Notes: generated from the sequence alone by a model not told the origin. 64,000 nt of DNA from Actinoplanes solisilvae (GCF_003999975.1 NZ_RJAC01000033.1:1-64000), one strand, 5' to 3'. Positions 24,664 through 33,699 are shown, counted from the first letter of the stretch. Program-made: numbers and translations.

Positions 24664-26298
24664 ATGAGCGTGCTTGCCCTGAACGAACCGATCCCCGCGG
24701 CACGGGTCGGTCGGCGCTCCCTCGACGATCTCGGGGTCAGCGCCAAAGTACTGGCCGCGGTCGGCGCGGCGGCGATCGTCGCGCTTGTCGTGGGCATCAC
24801 GGGGCTGGTCGCGCTCAGCCACGCCAGCGCGTCCGCTCAGCTGATCTACACCAGCAACGTCGCCAGCGTGAAGGCCCTCGGCCAGATCCGGTCGGTCATC
24901 AGCGCGACCCGCACCGACCTGGCCATGCATGCGCTGTCCACCACCGCAGCGACGACCGCGAAGTTCACCGAGGCGTTCGAGGCCGACCGGCAGGCGTTCG
25001 CCGCCGCGATGGCCGCCTACCGGAGCAGCGGGCCCGCGGGCGATCCGGCCCTGATGGAGCAACTGCAGACGGACTGGAACGCCTACATCGACGTGGCGCG
25101 GGCGAAGATGCTGCCGGCCGGCGAGCGCAACGCGCTCGAGGAGTGGGCGAGGATCCGCGACACCGAGGCCACGCCGATCATCGCCGAGATCAACGACAGC
25201 GCCGCCAAGCTCGACGCCGTGGAGACCGCCGACGCCGCCAAGAACGCGACCGCGGCCCGCGACAGCTACACGTCGAACCGGGCGTGGGCGATCGGCATTC
25301 TCGCCGTCGGTCTGACCCTCGCGCTCGGCCTGGGCACCTGGGTGGCGCGGCGCATCGTCGGGTCGCTGGGCAAGGTGACCGTCGTCTGCGACGGCCTGGC
25401 CGACGGCGACCTCACCCGTACGACCGGATTGACCACGGCCGACGAAGCCGGGCGCATGGGCCGATCGCTGGACACCGCGATGGCCCGGCTGCGCGCCACG
25501 GTCGCGACGATCGACGCGTCCGCGGCGTCGCTGTCCGGCGCGGCCGACCGGATGACCGACACCACCACGCACATCGCCTCGGCCGCCGAGGAGACCTCGG
25601 TGCAGGCGCAGGCCGTGTCGGCCGCGGCCGAGCAGGTGTCGCGCAGTGTCGACAGTGTCTCGGCGGGCGGCGAGCAGATGGGCGCCTCGATCCGCGAGAT
25701 CTCGCAGAACGCGGCCGAGGCGGCCCGGGTCGCGTCGGAGGCGGTCACCGTCACCGCCGCCACGTCGGCCACGATGGGCAAACTGGGCGAGTCGTCGGCC
25801 GAGATCGGCAACGTCATCAAGACGATCACCTCGATCGCCGAGCAGACCAACCTGCTCGCGCTGAACGCCACCATCGAGGCCGCTCGCGCCGGCGACGCGG
25901 GCAAGGGTTTCGCCGTGGTCGCCTCCGAGGTCAAGGATCTGGCTCAGGAGACCGCGCGGGCCACCGAGGACATCTCGAAGCGGGTCGAGGCGATCCAGGC
26001 CGACACGAGCGGGGCGGTCGCCGCGATCGAGGAGATCTCGGTGGTCATCGAGCGGATCAGCGAGTTCCAGACGACGATCGCGTCGGCCGTCGAGGAGCAG
26101 ACGGCCACCACGGCCGAGATGAACCGCAGCGTCACCGAGGCGGCCGGCGGCACCGGCGAGATCGCCTCGAACATCACCGGCGTGGCCGAGGCGGCCCGGC
26201 TGACCAGCCAGAGTGTCAGCGAGACGCAGGAGGCGACAAACGATCTGGCCCGCATGTCGTCGGAGCTGCGCAGCGTGGTCTCCGCTTTCCGGGTGTAG
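24664..26298 (+). CDS. methyl-accepting chemotaxis protein
   Basis: A 544-residue transmembrane chemoreceptor. TM1 is at about 27-50 (AAAIVALVVGITGLVAL). The extracellular part (about 50-205) is all helical, as in four-helix-bundle sensor domains. TM2 is near 205-228. A HAMP domain follows, then the long coiled-coil signalling domain with the conserved hairpin tip EQTNLLALNATIEAARAGD. A pentapeptide receptor tail is absent. ATG at 24664 has GGAG at 24655-24658. No che genes are adjacent, so it must work with a chemotaxis array encoded elsewhere. Presence of a receptor fits a motile life stage (for example motile spores). Confidence 0.93.
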   Translation: MSVLALNEPIPAARVGRRSLDDLGVSAKVLAAVGAAAIVALVVGITGLVALSHASASAQLIYTSNVASVKALGQIRSVISATRTDLAMHALSTTAATTAKFTEAFEADRQAFAAAMAAYRSSGPAGDPALMEQLQTDWNAYIDVARAKMLPAGERNALEEWARIRDTEATPIIAEINDSAAKLDAVETADAAKNATAARDSYTSNRAWAIGILAVGLTLALGLGTWVARRIVGSLGKVTVVCDGLADGDLTRTTGLTTADEAGRMGRSLDTAMARLRATVATIDASAASLSGAADRMTDTTTHIASAAEETSVQAQAVSAAAEQVSRSVDSVSAGGEQMGASIREISQNAAEAARVASEAVTVTAATSATMGKLGESSAEIGNVIKTITSIAEQTNLLALNATIEAARAGDAGKGFAVVASEVKDLAQETARATEDISKRVEAIQADTSGAVAAIEEISVVIERISEFQTTIASAVEEQTATTAEMNRSVTEAAGGTGEIASNITGVAEAARLTSQSVSETQEATNDLARMSSELRSVVSAFRV

Positions 26299-26328
26299 GG
26301 CGATTGCCGTTAACCCGGGCCGGGAACA

Positions 26329-27675
26329 ATGCTTGGCATGGATGCGCCCCCGTACGTTCTGGCCACGTTGACGAAGGCGGAGAAGGAGGGCGCCCACCCG
26401 GCCGAACTGGCCGCGTTGCGCCGCCGCCTCGACCAGTTGGCCGAACCCCACGCCGGTCTGCTCCCGGGTGACTCGCTGGAACCGCTCACCGACGTGACCA
26501 GCCTCGACGAACTGCCCTCACCGGACGACGCCCGCGAGGTGCTCGACCGTCTGGTGGTCCTCAAACTCAACGGCGGCCTCGGCACCAGCATGGGTCTGAC
26601 CGGGCCGAAGTCCCTGCTCGAGGTCAAGCCGGGCGAGAGCTTCCTCGACGTCGTGGCCACGCAGGTCCGATCGGTCCGGGAGCAGTACGACACCCGGCTG
26701 CCGCTGCTGCTCATGAACTCGGCGGCCACGCGCCGGCCGTCGCTCGACCGGCTGCGCCTCGACCAGGAAGCGCCCCGCGACTTCCTGCAGGGTCGCGAGC
26801 CGAAGCTGCGCGCCGACGACCACTTCCCGGTGGAGTGGCCGGCCGACCCGTCGCTGGAGTGGTGCCCGCCCGGGCACGGCGATCTCTACACCGCGCTGGT
26901 CGCCACGGGGACGCTCGACCAGTTGCTGGACGCGGGACTGCGCTGGTGCTTCGTGTCGAACTCGGACAATCTCGGGGCCACCGTCGACCCGCGCCTGGCC
27001 GCCTGGGTCGCCGCGTCGAACATCCCGTTCGCGATGGAGGTCGTGCACGGCACGGCGGCCGACCGCAAGGGCGGACACCTCGCGCTGCACGACGGTCAGG
27101 TCGTTCTGCGGGAGACCGCGCAGGTGCCCGAGGGCGACCCCTCCTTCGGCGACGTCGGGCGCTGGCGCTACTACAACACGAACAACCTCTGGATCGACCT
27201 GCGGGCGTTGCGGGACATGCCGGCCGCGCCCGAGCTTCCGCTCATCGTCAACCACAAGACCGTCGACCCCAGAGACCCATCGAGTACGCCCGTGGTGCAG
27301 CTCGAGACCGCGATGGGCGCGGCGATCGGGTCGATTCCCGGAGCGCGTCCGGTGCTGGTCCCCCGCACCCGGTTCGCGCCGGTCAAGACCACCGACGACC
27401 TGCTGGTGGTGCGCTCGGACGCCTACGAGCTCACGGCCGACGGTCACCTGCTTCCCACGTACGAGGGGCCGGGTCCGGTGGTGACGCTGGACCCCGCCTA
27501 TTACCGCCTGGCCCCGGCGTTCGACGTCCACTTCCCGGCCGGGCCGCCGTCGCTGCGCCGCGCGACCCGCCTGCGCATCGACGGCGAGGTCACCTTCGGC
27601 GCGAACGTCGTCGTCGAGGGCGACGTCCACCTCACCGGCCCGCTGCGGGTGCCGGACGGCACGGTGCTGCGATGA
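26329..27675 (+). CDS. UTP--glucose-1-phosphate uridylyltransferase (UDPGP family)
   Basis: A 448-residue nucleotidyltransferase of the eukaryote-like UDPGP family, not the GalU type. The nucleotide-binding motif is LVVLKLNGGLGTSMGLTGPK near residue 80. Further family marks are LLLMNSAATR, PPGHGDLYTAL, and FVSNSDNLGA for the metal and sugar site. The C-terminus forms the usual left-handed beta-helix strands. It makes UDP-glucose from UTP and glucose-1-phosphate. ATG 26338 is an alternative start nine bases later. The last four bases (ATGA) overlap glgE, coupling UDP-sugar and alpha-glucan metabolism in one unit. Confidence 0.9.
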   Translation: MLGMDAPPYVLATLTKAEKEGAHPAELAALRRRLDQLAEPHAGLLPGDSLEPLTDVTSLDELPSPDDAREVLDRLVVLKLNGGLGTSMGLTGPKSLLEVKPGESFLDVVATQVRSVREQYDTRLPLLLMNSAATRRPSLDRLRLDQEAPRDFLQGREPKLRADDHFPVEWPADPSLEWCPPGHGDLYTALVATGTLDQLLDAGLRWCFVSNSDNLGATVDPRLAAWVAASNIPFAMEVVHGTAADRKGGHLALHDGQVVLRETAQVPEGDPSFGDVGRWRYYNTNNLWIDLRALRDMPAAPELPLIVNHKTVDPRDPSSTPVVQLETAMGAAIGSIPGARPVLVPRTRFAPVKTTDDLLVVRSDAYELTADGHLLPTYEGPGPVVTLDPAYYRLAPAFDVHFPAGPPSLRRATRLRIDGEVTFGANVVVEGDVHLTGPLRVPDGTVLR

Positions 27676-29588
27676 GCGAACCCGTACGGATCGGGCGGAT
27701 CGCGGTCGGCGGCGTCGAGCCGGTCGTCGAGCACGGCGAGCGGCCCGCGAAGTCGGTCACCGGTGAGGAGTTCGAGGTCACCGCGACGGTGTTCCGCGAG
27801 GGGCACGAAGCGGTCGGCGCCACCGTGGTGCTCACCGATCCCGACGGGCACGAGCGGCACGTCGCGATGACCCGCGTCAACGCGGGGCTCGACGCGTGGG
27901 CGGCCACGATCAGCGCCGACCGGACCGGCGACTGGACCTTCCGCGTCGAGGGCTGGTCCGACCCGTACGGGACGTGGTTCCACGACGCCGTCATCAAGGT
28001 CGAGGCGGGCGTCGACGTCGAGCTCATGCTCGAGGAGGGCGCGCGGGTGCTCGAACGGGCCCCGCGTGACGTCCTGGCCGGCGCGATCACGGCCTTGCGA
28101 GACGCGAAGCAGCCGCCCGAGACGCGGCTGAGCGCGGGCACCTCCCCCGAGGTGCGCGCCGAACTCGACGCCCGGCCGCTGCGCGAGCACGTCACCGCGT
28201 CCCGGGAGTTTCCGTGGCTGGTCGAGCGCGAGCGCGCTCTCTACGGCGCCTGGTACGAGATGTTCCCCCGCTCCGAGGGCGGCACCCTCGCCACGGCGGC
28301 CCAGCGGCTGGACGCGGTCGCCGCGATGGGGTTCGACGTCGTCTACCTGACCCCCATCCATCCGATCGGGCGCGTCAACCGCAAGGGCCGCAACAACTCG
28401 CTGGTCAGCACGCCGTCCGACCCCGGATCCCCGTACGCGATCGGCTCCTTAGACGGTGGTCACGACGCGATCCATCCCGACCTCGGGACCTTCGACGACT
28501 TCGACGCTTTTGTCGCCCATGCGCGGGAGCTCGGGCTGGAGGTCGCGCTCGATCTCGCGCTGAACTGCGCCCCCGACCACCCCTGGGTCACCGAGCACCC
28601 GCAGTGGTTCACCACCCGCGCCGACGGCTCGATCGCGTACGCCGAGAACCCGCCGAAGAAGTACCAGGACATCTACCCGCTCAACTTCGACAACGACCCG
28701 GCCGGGTTGTACGCCGAGATCCTGCGCGTCGTGCGGCTGTGGCTCGGCCACGGCGTCACGATCTTCCGCGTCGACAACCCGCACACGAAGCCGCTGTGGC
28801 TGTGGGAACGACTGATCGCGGACTGCCCCGACGACGTGATCTGGCTGGCCGAGGCGTTCACCCGCCCGCCGATGATGCACACCCTCGCGAAGCTCGGCTT
28901 TCAGCAGTCGTACACCTATTACGCCTGGCGCCACACCAGGGACGAGCTTCAGCAGTACGCCGCCGAGCTCGCCGGTCCGGCCGCCGCCTACATGCGGCCC
29001 AGCTTCTGGCCGACCACCCACGACATCCTCACACCGTTCATGCAGCACGGCGGGCCCGAGACGTGGAAGATGCGCGCGGCCCTGGCCGCCACCCTGTCGC
29101 CCAGCTACGGCATCTACGCCGGCTACGAGCTGGTCGAGAACGTCGCCCGGCCCGGCGCCGAGGAGCAGATCGACAACGAGAAGTACGAGTACAAGAACCG
29201 CGACTGGGACTCCCCCGCGTCGCTGGCGCCCTACCTGACGACGCTCAACGAGATCCGCCGCGCCCATCCGGCCCTGCATCGGCTGCGTAACCTGCGCTTC
29301 CACCACGCGGACGACGACAACGTGCTGGTGTTCTCGAAGGCGCGGCGGGTCTACGACCGCGACGACGTCATCGTGGTCGTCGCGAACCTGCAGCCGGAAC
29401 ACACCCGCGACACCTGGATCCACCTCGACCTGGCGTCGCTGGGCCTGCCCGGCACCTTCGTGGCCCATGACCTGATCACGGGCGAGCACTGGAACTGGTC
29501 GCGGCACAACTTCGTGCGTCTGGGCCCGGCCACCGAACCGGTCCACATCGTCCACTTGCGGCCCGAGGGAGTCACCGGCCCTCAGTGA
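27672..29588 (+). CDS. glgE: alpha-1,4-glucan:maltose-1-phosphate maltosyltransferase
   Basis: A 638-residue GH13_3 enzyme, near the usual GlgE length. An N-terminal beta-sandwich (about 1-110) is followed by the GH13 barrel. The catalytic set is nucleophile Asp368 (FRVDNPH), acid/base Glu394 (LAEAFTRP) and Asp451 (TTHDIL). Typical GlgE segments ENPPKKYQDIYPLNFDNDP and FQQSYTYYAWR are present. The enzyme adds maltose units from alpha-maltose-1-phosphate to alpha-1,4-glucan. The start is ATG 27672, inside the upstream stop. Partners TreS, Pep2 and GlgB are not in the window. Confidence 0.95.
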   Translation: MSEPVRIGRIAVGGVEPVVEHGERPAKSVTGEEFEVTATVFREGHEAVGATVVLTDPDGHERHVAMTRVNAGLDAWAATISADRTGDWTFRVEGWSDPYGTWFHDAVIKVEAGVDVELMLEEGARVLERAPRDVLAGAITALRDAKQPPETRLSAGTSPEVRAELDARPLREHVTASREFPWLVERERALYGAWYEMFPRSEGGTLATAAQRLDAVAAMGFDVVYLTPIHPIGRVNRKGRNNSLVSTPSDPGSPYAIGSLDGGHDAIHPDLGTFDDFDAFVAHARELGLEVALDLALNCAPDHPWVTEHPQWFTTRADGSIAYAENPPKKYQDIYPLNFDNDPAGLYAEILRVVRLWLGHGVTIFRVDNPHTKPLWLWERLIADCPDDVIWLAEAFTRPPMMHTLAKLGFQQSYTYYAWRHTRDELQQYAAELAGPAAAYMRPSFWPTTHDILTPFMQHGGPETWKMRAALAATLSPSYGIYAGYELVENVARPGAEEQIDNEKYEYKNRDWDSPASLAPYLTTLNEIRRAHPALHRLRNLRFHHADDDNVLVFSKARRVYDRDDVIVVVANLQPEHTRDTWIHLDLASLGLPGTFVAHDLITGEHWNWSRHNFVRLGPATEPVHIVHLRPEGVTGPQ

Positions 29589-29814
29589 CCCCGGGCATGC
29601 GGCCAGGGAGTTCGACGGGCGCGAGTCGCACCGGTCGCGGACAGGATTGCCGTACCGGTTCCGACAGCGAGGCATGCCCGCCATGACCAAGATCTCGCAG
29701 CAGCCCACCGACACCGGAACAGGCCGCGTTCCGCCCACTACGTTGACCTCGGCTGTCACGTCCGGCGTCGCTCCCACTGTCAATAGGGAAGAAGCGCGAC
29801 GAAGGAGGACTGAG

Positions 29815-30162
29815 ATGGCGGACGACGACGTCACCGGCAACCTGAAGAAGATGGACGATCTCGACTACCGAGCCTGGAACGAGGCCGACTGGCCGGGGCT
29901 GTTCACCGATCTGCACACCGACGACGTGCAGGTGTTCGTGAACGGGCAGAAGCCGACCGACGGCCTCGACGAGCACATCGACGCCATGAAGGCGCTGGTC
30001 GAGAGCATGGGTGGCACGCCCGCCCAGGTCAAGGCCCACCCGATCACGTTCGGGTCCGGGGACTGGACCTGCGTGGTCGGCGAGTTCGAGAACGGCAGCC
30101 GGATGGTCACCCTGGCGAGATGGCGCGACGGGGCGATCGCCGAGGAACACATCTGGCTCTGA
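29815..30162 (+). CDS. SnoaL-like/NTF2-fold protein
   Basis: A 115-residue protein. An N-terminal helix (LDYRAWNEADWPGLF) leads into DDVQVFVNGQKPTDGLDEHI, followed by four strands with GDWTCVVGEFENGSRMV and AEEHIWL. This is the layout of SnoaL-like polyketide cyclase/NTF2-fold proteins, which can be cyclases, isomerases or simple ligand binders. AAGGAGG six bases before ATG 29815 decides the start. A longer frame to 29647 adds a low-complexity leader. It is convergent with the Rrf2 gene. No partner enzyme suggests a substrate. Confidence 0.75.
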   Translation: MADDDVTGNLKKMDDLDYRAWNEADWPGLFTDLHTDDVQVFVNGQKPTDGLDEHIDAMKALVESMGGTPAQVKAHPITFGSGDWTCVVGEFENGSRMVTLARWRDGAIAEEHIWL

Positions 30163-30172
30163 CGGCCGGCGG

Positions 30173-30652
30173 TCACGCCGACTGGGACAGCCACCCTCGC
30201 AGGCCGGCCATCACGTCCGGGCCGTAGTCCCCCGTCACGTCGACGGCCAGGTCGGCGATGGTCACCGCGGCCAGGGCGGCCCGCCAGGCCTGGTCGGCGG
30301 CCGACATCGCCCGGGAGATCGGGCACGGGCGTGAGCAGGCCTCGGGCGGGGTGGCCAGCGGGCCACGCTGACGGATCTCGGTGCAGACGAAGGCCGGCTG
30401 GGCGCCGTCGATCGCCTCGACCACGTCGAGGGCGGTGATCTCGGCCGGCGGGCGGGCCAGCTCGTAGCCGCCGGCGTGGCCCTGGACCGACCGGATCAGA
30501 CCCGCGCGCGACAGCGCCTGCAGTTGCTTGGCCAGGTAGCTGCCGGAGACGTCGTGCATCTCGGCCAGACGGGTGGCCGGCACGGGGCGCTCGGCCGCGG
30601 TCAGCACGACCGCGCAGTGCAGGGCCCATTCGACTCCGCCGGACATCTTCAT
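30173..30652 (-). CDS. Rrf2 family transcriptional regulator
   Basis: A 159-residue Rrf2 protein. The winged helix lies at about 1-80 (SGGVEWALHCAVVL, then GSYLAKQLQALSRAGLIRSV and the wing GHAGGYELARP). Three cysteines (FVCTEI, EACSRPC) lie in the region where IscR and NsrR bind an iron-sulfur cluster, but the first gap is longer (15 residues) than usual, so a cluster is possible, not shown. ATG 30652 is chosen because MKMSGG matches the family start; GTG 30658 is possible. It is divergent from an NAD(P)-binding protein gene, with two operator-like repeats between. Confidence 0.88.
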   Translation of the reverse strand: MKMSGGVEWALHCAVVLTAAERPVPATRLAEMHDVSGSYLAKQLQALSRAGLIRSVQGHAGGYELARPPAEITALDVVEAIDGAQPAFVCTEIRQRGPLATPPEACSRPCPISRAMSAADQAWRAALAAVTIADLAVDVTGDYGPDVMAGLRGWLSQSA

Positions 30653-30672
30653 GGTCACACTTTACCCACTTG

Positions 30673-30722
30673 ACTCGGACAGGATCTATCCGAGTAGAGT
30701 CTCGGACAGACATTATCCGAGT
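30673..30722. promoter_or_regulatory. paired Rrf2 operators and promoter
   Basis: Two 23-base inverted repeats stand 27 bases apart: 30673-30695 (ACTCGGA, nine bases, TCCGAGT) and 30700-30722 (TCTCGGA, nine bases, TCCGAGT). The right half-site ATCCGAGT is the same in both. A candidate -35 (TTGACT, 30670-30675) and -10 (TAGAGT, 30695-30700) for the rightward gene overlap the first repeat. Spacing of about 2.5 helical turns favours side-by-side dimers. Control by the Rrf2 protein is inferred from position. Confidence 0.75.
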
Positions 30723-30763
30723 TGACGCGAGTAGTTGACGAAGTTGAACGCAAGGGAGCGGTC

Positions 30764-31507
30764 ATGAAGGTGGTTGTCGTCGGAGGCACGGGTCTCATCG
30801 GCCAGAAGCTGATCTCGCTGCTCAAGGGCGCGGGGCACGACGCGGTGGCGGCGTCGAAGTCGCTGGGGGTCGACGTCATCTCCGGTGAGGGCCTGGCCGA
30901 GGCGTTCCGCGGCGCCGACGTCGTGGTCGACGTGACCAACTCGCCGTCGTGGGCCGACGACGACGTGCTCGCGTTCTTCACGACGTCGACGCGCAACCAG
31001 GTCGAGGCCGAGAAGGCCGCGGGTGTCGGCCACCACGTCGCGGTGACGATCGTGAACGCCGAGACCATGCCGGGCGCCGGCTACATGCGGGCCAAGGTCG
31101 CCCAGGAGCAGGTCATCGAGGAAAGCGGCATCCCCTACACGATCCTGCGCGCCACCCAGTTCCACGAGTTCGTCGAGGGGATCGCCGGCTTCGGCACCGC
31201 CGACGGCGAGACCCGCATCACGACCGCCGCGTTCCAGCCGGTCGCCGGGGACGACGTCGCCGCGACGCTGGCCGAGCTGGTCGAGCTGCCCCCGGTCAAC
31301 GGCATCGTCAACCTGGGCGGGCCCGAGGTGCGGCCGATGAGCGACTTCGTGCGCCACTTCCTCGAGCACACGAACGACTCGCGCAAGCTGGTCGAGGACC
31401 TCTCGGCCGGCTACTTCGGCGCCGAGATCGACGACACGTCGCTGACCACCCGCGAGGGTGCCCGCATCGGCGTGATCAGCTACAAGCAGTTCCTGGACGG
31501 GAAGTAG
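30764..31507 (+). CDS. NAD(P)-binding NmrA/SDR-like protein
   Basis: A 247-residue atypical short-chain dehydrogenase. The Rossmann loop GGTGLIGQKL is at residues 7-16. TNSPSWADDDVLAFF and a GYMRAKVAQEQV segment follow. The SDR Tyr-x-x-x-Lys site is represented by YMRAK, so catalysis as a classical SDR is doubtful. The group (NmrA, YwnB-like) often senses the NAD(P) redox state or acts as a quinone or epimerase-like enzyme. ATG 30764 has AAGGGAG six bases upstream. It is almost certainly the target of the divergent Rrf2 regulator, pointing to a redox or nitrosative-stress response. Confidence 0.85.
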   Translation: MKVVVVGGTGLIGQKLISLLKGAGHDAVAASKSLGVDVISGEGLAEAFRGADVVVDVTNSPSWADDDVLAFFTTSTRNQVEAEKAAGVGHHVAVTIVNAETMPGAGYMRAKVAQEQVIEESGIPYTILRATQFHEFVEGIAGFGTADGETRITTAAFQPVAGDDVAATLAELVELPPVNGIVNLGGPEVRPMSDFVRHFLEHTNDSRKLVEDLSAGYFGAEIDDTSLTTREGARIGVISYKQFLDGK

Positions 31508-31510
31508 GCG

Positions 31511-31831
31511 TCACAGACCGAACACGTGGCCGAGCCCCGTCACCTCGATCGCCTTGCGGACCGGGGGTGACGGCTCGGCCAGGGTCAGCGTCACACCCTG
31601 CGCCGCGGCGCTGTTGCGGGCGCTGACCAGGGCACCGAGGCCGTACGAGTCGATGAAGTCGAGCCCCGACACGTCGATGCGCAGGTAGCGGCAGGCGGGG
31701 TCGGTGGCGATCTCGGCCAGCTGGTCGCGCACGGCGTCGGCGCGGTCGAGGTCGAGCTCTCCGCGCAGCGTGGCGACGATCAGACCGTCCGCGTCAGGCG
31801 TTTCGTGGGCGATCGTGGCGTCCATGGGCAT
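31511..31831 (-). CDS. STAS-domain anti-sigma factor antagonist
   Basis: A 106-residue single STAS domain: GLIVATLRGELDLDRADAV, then YLRIDVSGLDFIDSYGLGALVSA. Ser in FIDSYGLG matches the phosphorylated Ser of SpoIIAA/RsbV-type antagonists, which bind an RsbW-like kinase and free a sigma factor. The start is one of two close ATGs (31831 or 31825). It lies 10 bases downstream of the cNMP-flavoprotein gene on the same strand and is probably co-transcribed with it. No sigma factor or RsbW kinase gene is nearby. Confidence 0.88.
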   Translation of the reverse strand: MPMDATIAHETPDADGLIVATLRGELDLDRADAVRDQLAEIATDPACRYLRIDVSGLDFIDSYGLGALVSARNSAAAQGVTLTLAEPSPPVRKAIEVTGLGHVFGL

Positions 31832-31841
31832 TGCCAAGATG

Positions 31842-33509
31842 CTACCCGGCGGCCACGACCGCGCCAGTCGAGGCCGCGATCGCCTGGTGCACCGAGCGGA
31901 CCGCGCTGGCCCCCTCACCGACCGCCGACGCCACCCGTTTCATCGACGACAGGCGTACGTCCCCCGCCGCGAACACCCCCGGCACGCTGGTCTCGAACGG
32001 CAGCGGCCCACGCCCCACCCCGGTCCACCGGGCCCCCACCTGGACGTCCGTCGGCACGAACCCCCTCTCGTCCAGTGCGACGTCGACGAGCCAGCCGGTG
32101 GCCGGGGTGGCCCCGATGAAACAGAACAGCCCGAAACACGCGCACGGCTCGGCCGAGTCCGGCGCGGTCAGGGTGATCGCCTCGAGCCGCTTCCCGCCGG
32201 TCAGCGCGGTCACCCGCGTCGAGGTGCGCACCGTGATCCGCGGGTCGGCGAGGATGCGCTCGACCAGGTAGTTCGACATGTCCTTGGCGAGGTCGGGACC
32301 GCGTACGACCAGGTTGACCGCGCCGGCGTGCTCGGCCAGATAGATCGCCGCCTGCCCGGCCGAGTTGGCCCCGCCGACCACGGTGACCGGCAACCCGGCC
32401 ACCCCGCGCGCCTCGAGCTCGGTCGCGGCGTAGTAGATGCCCGCCCCGACGAACTCGTCCCAACGGTCCAGGGCCAGGTTGCGGTAGGCCGCGCCGGTCG
32501 CGATCAGGACCGTACGGGTGGGGATCTCGGTGCCGTCGACCAGCGTGACCACGTGCCCCTCGGCCGAGCGCCGCATCGCCACCACGCCGCACGGGCTGGC
32601 CAGATGCGCACCGAACTTCAGCGCCTGCACGACGGCCCGCGCCGCCAGCGCCTCGCCGGAGAGCCCGAACGGGAAACCCAGGTAGTTCTCGATACGCGAG
32701 CTGGCCGCCGCCTGCCCGCCGGTGGCGACCGCGTCGAGCAGCAGCGTCTCGAGCCCTTCGGACGCGCCGTAGACGGCCGCCGCCAGCCCCGCCGGTCCCG
32801 CGCCGACGATCGTCAGATCAGCGACCCCCTCGGGCGTACGCCGGAAGGTCAGACCCAGACTGTGGCTGAGCGTGCGCGGCTCGACCCGCGTGATCGTCTC
32901 GCGCGGCAGGACCGCCGCGGGCAGATCGTCGTCGGTGAGACCGGCCTCGGCCAGCGCCGACCGGCCCTGCGGAGTGTCCTGCTGCAGCCAGCGATGCGGC
33001 AGGTCCTGCCGGATCAGGAACGTCTTCAGCGCCAGCCCGGCACTGGTCGCCTGGTCCCCGATGATCTCCAGATTGCGTCCGGCCCGCTGCACGAGCAGCC
33101 GCCGGCGGGCCAGGAACGCGCGCAGCAGCAGGTCGCTGAGGTCGGTGTCCTGGGCCATCAGCCGCCGGAACGCCTCGCGCCCCACCCGATGGACCACGCC
33201 GGACGCCGTCGCCCGCGCGGCCAGGATGCGCGTCTGCCCGGTCAGCAGGTTGACCTCGCCGACGAACTCGCGCGGCCCGGCGGTCAGCACGGTGTGATCG
33301 TCGGTCGGCAGCGTCACCTGGATCTCGCCCGACTCGACGAGAATAAGATCGGTGTCCAGGTCGCCGATCTCGAACACCAGCTCCCCGGCCACGATCTCAC
33401 CCCGGCAGCCGTACGCCACCGCGCGCGCGAACCGTTCCTCGTCGAGCTTCGGGAAGGCCGTCTCTCGGAGTTCCTCGGCCTGGCCCCCGAGCTCGGGAAA
33501 TGACGACAT
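31842..33509 (-). CDS. cyclic-nucleotide-sensor/thioredoxin-reductase-like flavoprotein fusion
   Basis: A 555-residue fusion. Residues about 15-140 form a cNMP-binding/CRP-type sensor (ELVFEIGDLDTDLILVESG, then GPREFVGEVNLLTGQ). A linker leads to a pyridine nucleotide-disulfide oxidoreductase domain (about 200-545). That part has FAD site IVGAGPAGLAAAVYG, NADPH site VVGGANSAGQAA and the closing GVFAAGDVR. In thioredoxin reductase the CxxC pair follows a G-x-x-Y stretch; here that place reads GIYYAATELEA, so the redox cysteines are missing. It likely passes electrons to another acceptor or acts as a redox-gated sensor. A STAS gene follows in the same direction. Confidence 0.88.
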   Translation of the reverse strand: MSSFPELGGQAEELRETAFPKLDEERFARAVAYGCRGEIVAGELVFEIGDLDTDLILVESGEIQVTLPTDDHTVLTAGPREFVGEVNLLTGQTRILAARATASGVVHRVGREAFRRLMAQDTDLSDLLLRAFLARRRLLVQRAGRNLEIIGDQATSAGLALKTFLIRQDLPHRWLQQDTPQGRSALAEAGLTDDDLPAAVLPRETITRVEPRTLSHSLGLTFRRTPEGVADLTIVGAGPAGLAAAVYGASEGLETLLLDAVATGGQAAASSRIENYLGFPFGLSGEALAARAVVQALKFGAHLASPCGVVAMRRSAEGHVVTLVDGTEIPTRTVLIATGAAYRNLALDRWDEFVGAGIYYAATELEARGVAGLPVTVVGGANSAGQAAIYLAEHAGAVNLVVRGPDLAKDMSNYLVERILADPRITVRTSTRVTALTGGKRLEAITLTAPDSAEPCACFGLFCFIGATPATGWLVDVALDERGFVPTDVQVGARWTGVGRGPLPFETSVPGVFAAGDVRLSSMKRVASAVGEGASAVRSVHQAIAASTGAVVAAG

Positions 33510-33618
33510 CACCACCCCGCCGATGCTCCCACCGGCCCGGCCGTCCAACAATCGGTCGGATGACTGGTGGGGGCGGGCGCGCAGACTCAACCGCCCATCC
33601 GGTATGGTTCTCCTCAGC

Positions 33619-33691
33619 GCGGACGTAGCGCAGCTGGTAGCGCATCACCTTGCCAAGGTGAGGGTCGCGGGTTCGAATCCCGTCGTCCGCT
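33619..33691 (+). tRNA. tRNA-Gly (anticodon GCC)
   Basis: Full cloverleaf: acceptor stem GCGGACG (33619-33625) pairs with CGTCCGC (33684-33690). The anticodon stem TCACC/GGTGA encloses TTGCCAA with anticodon GCC at 33652-33654. The T arm contains GGTTCGAATCC. The 3' CCA is not encoded. It is oriented opposite to the upstream flavoprotein gene. Confidence 0.97.
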
Positions 33692-33699
33692 CTTGTCAC

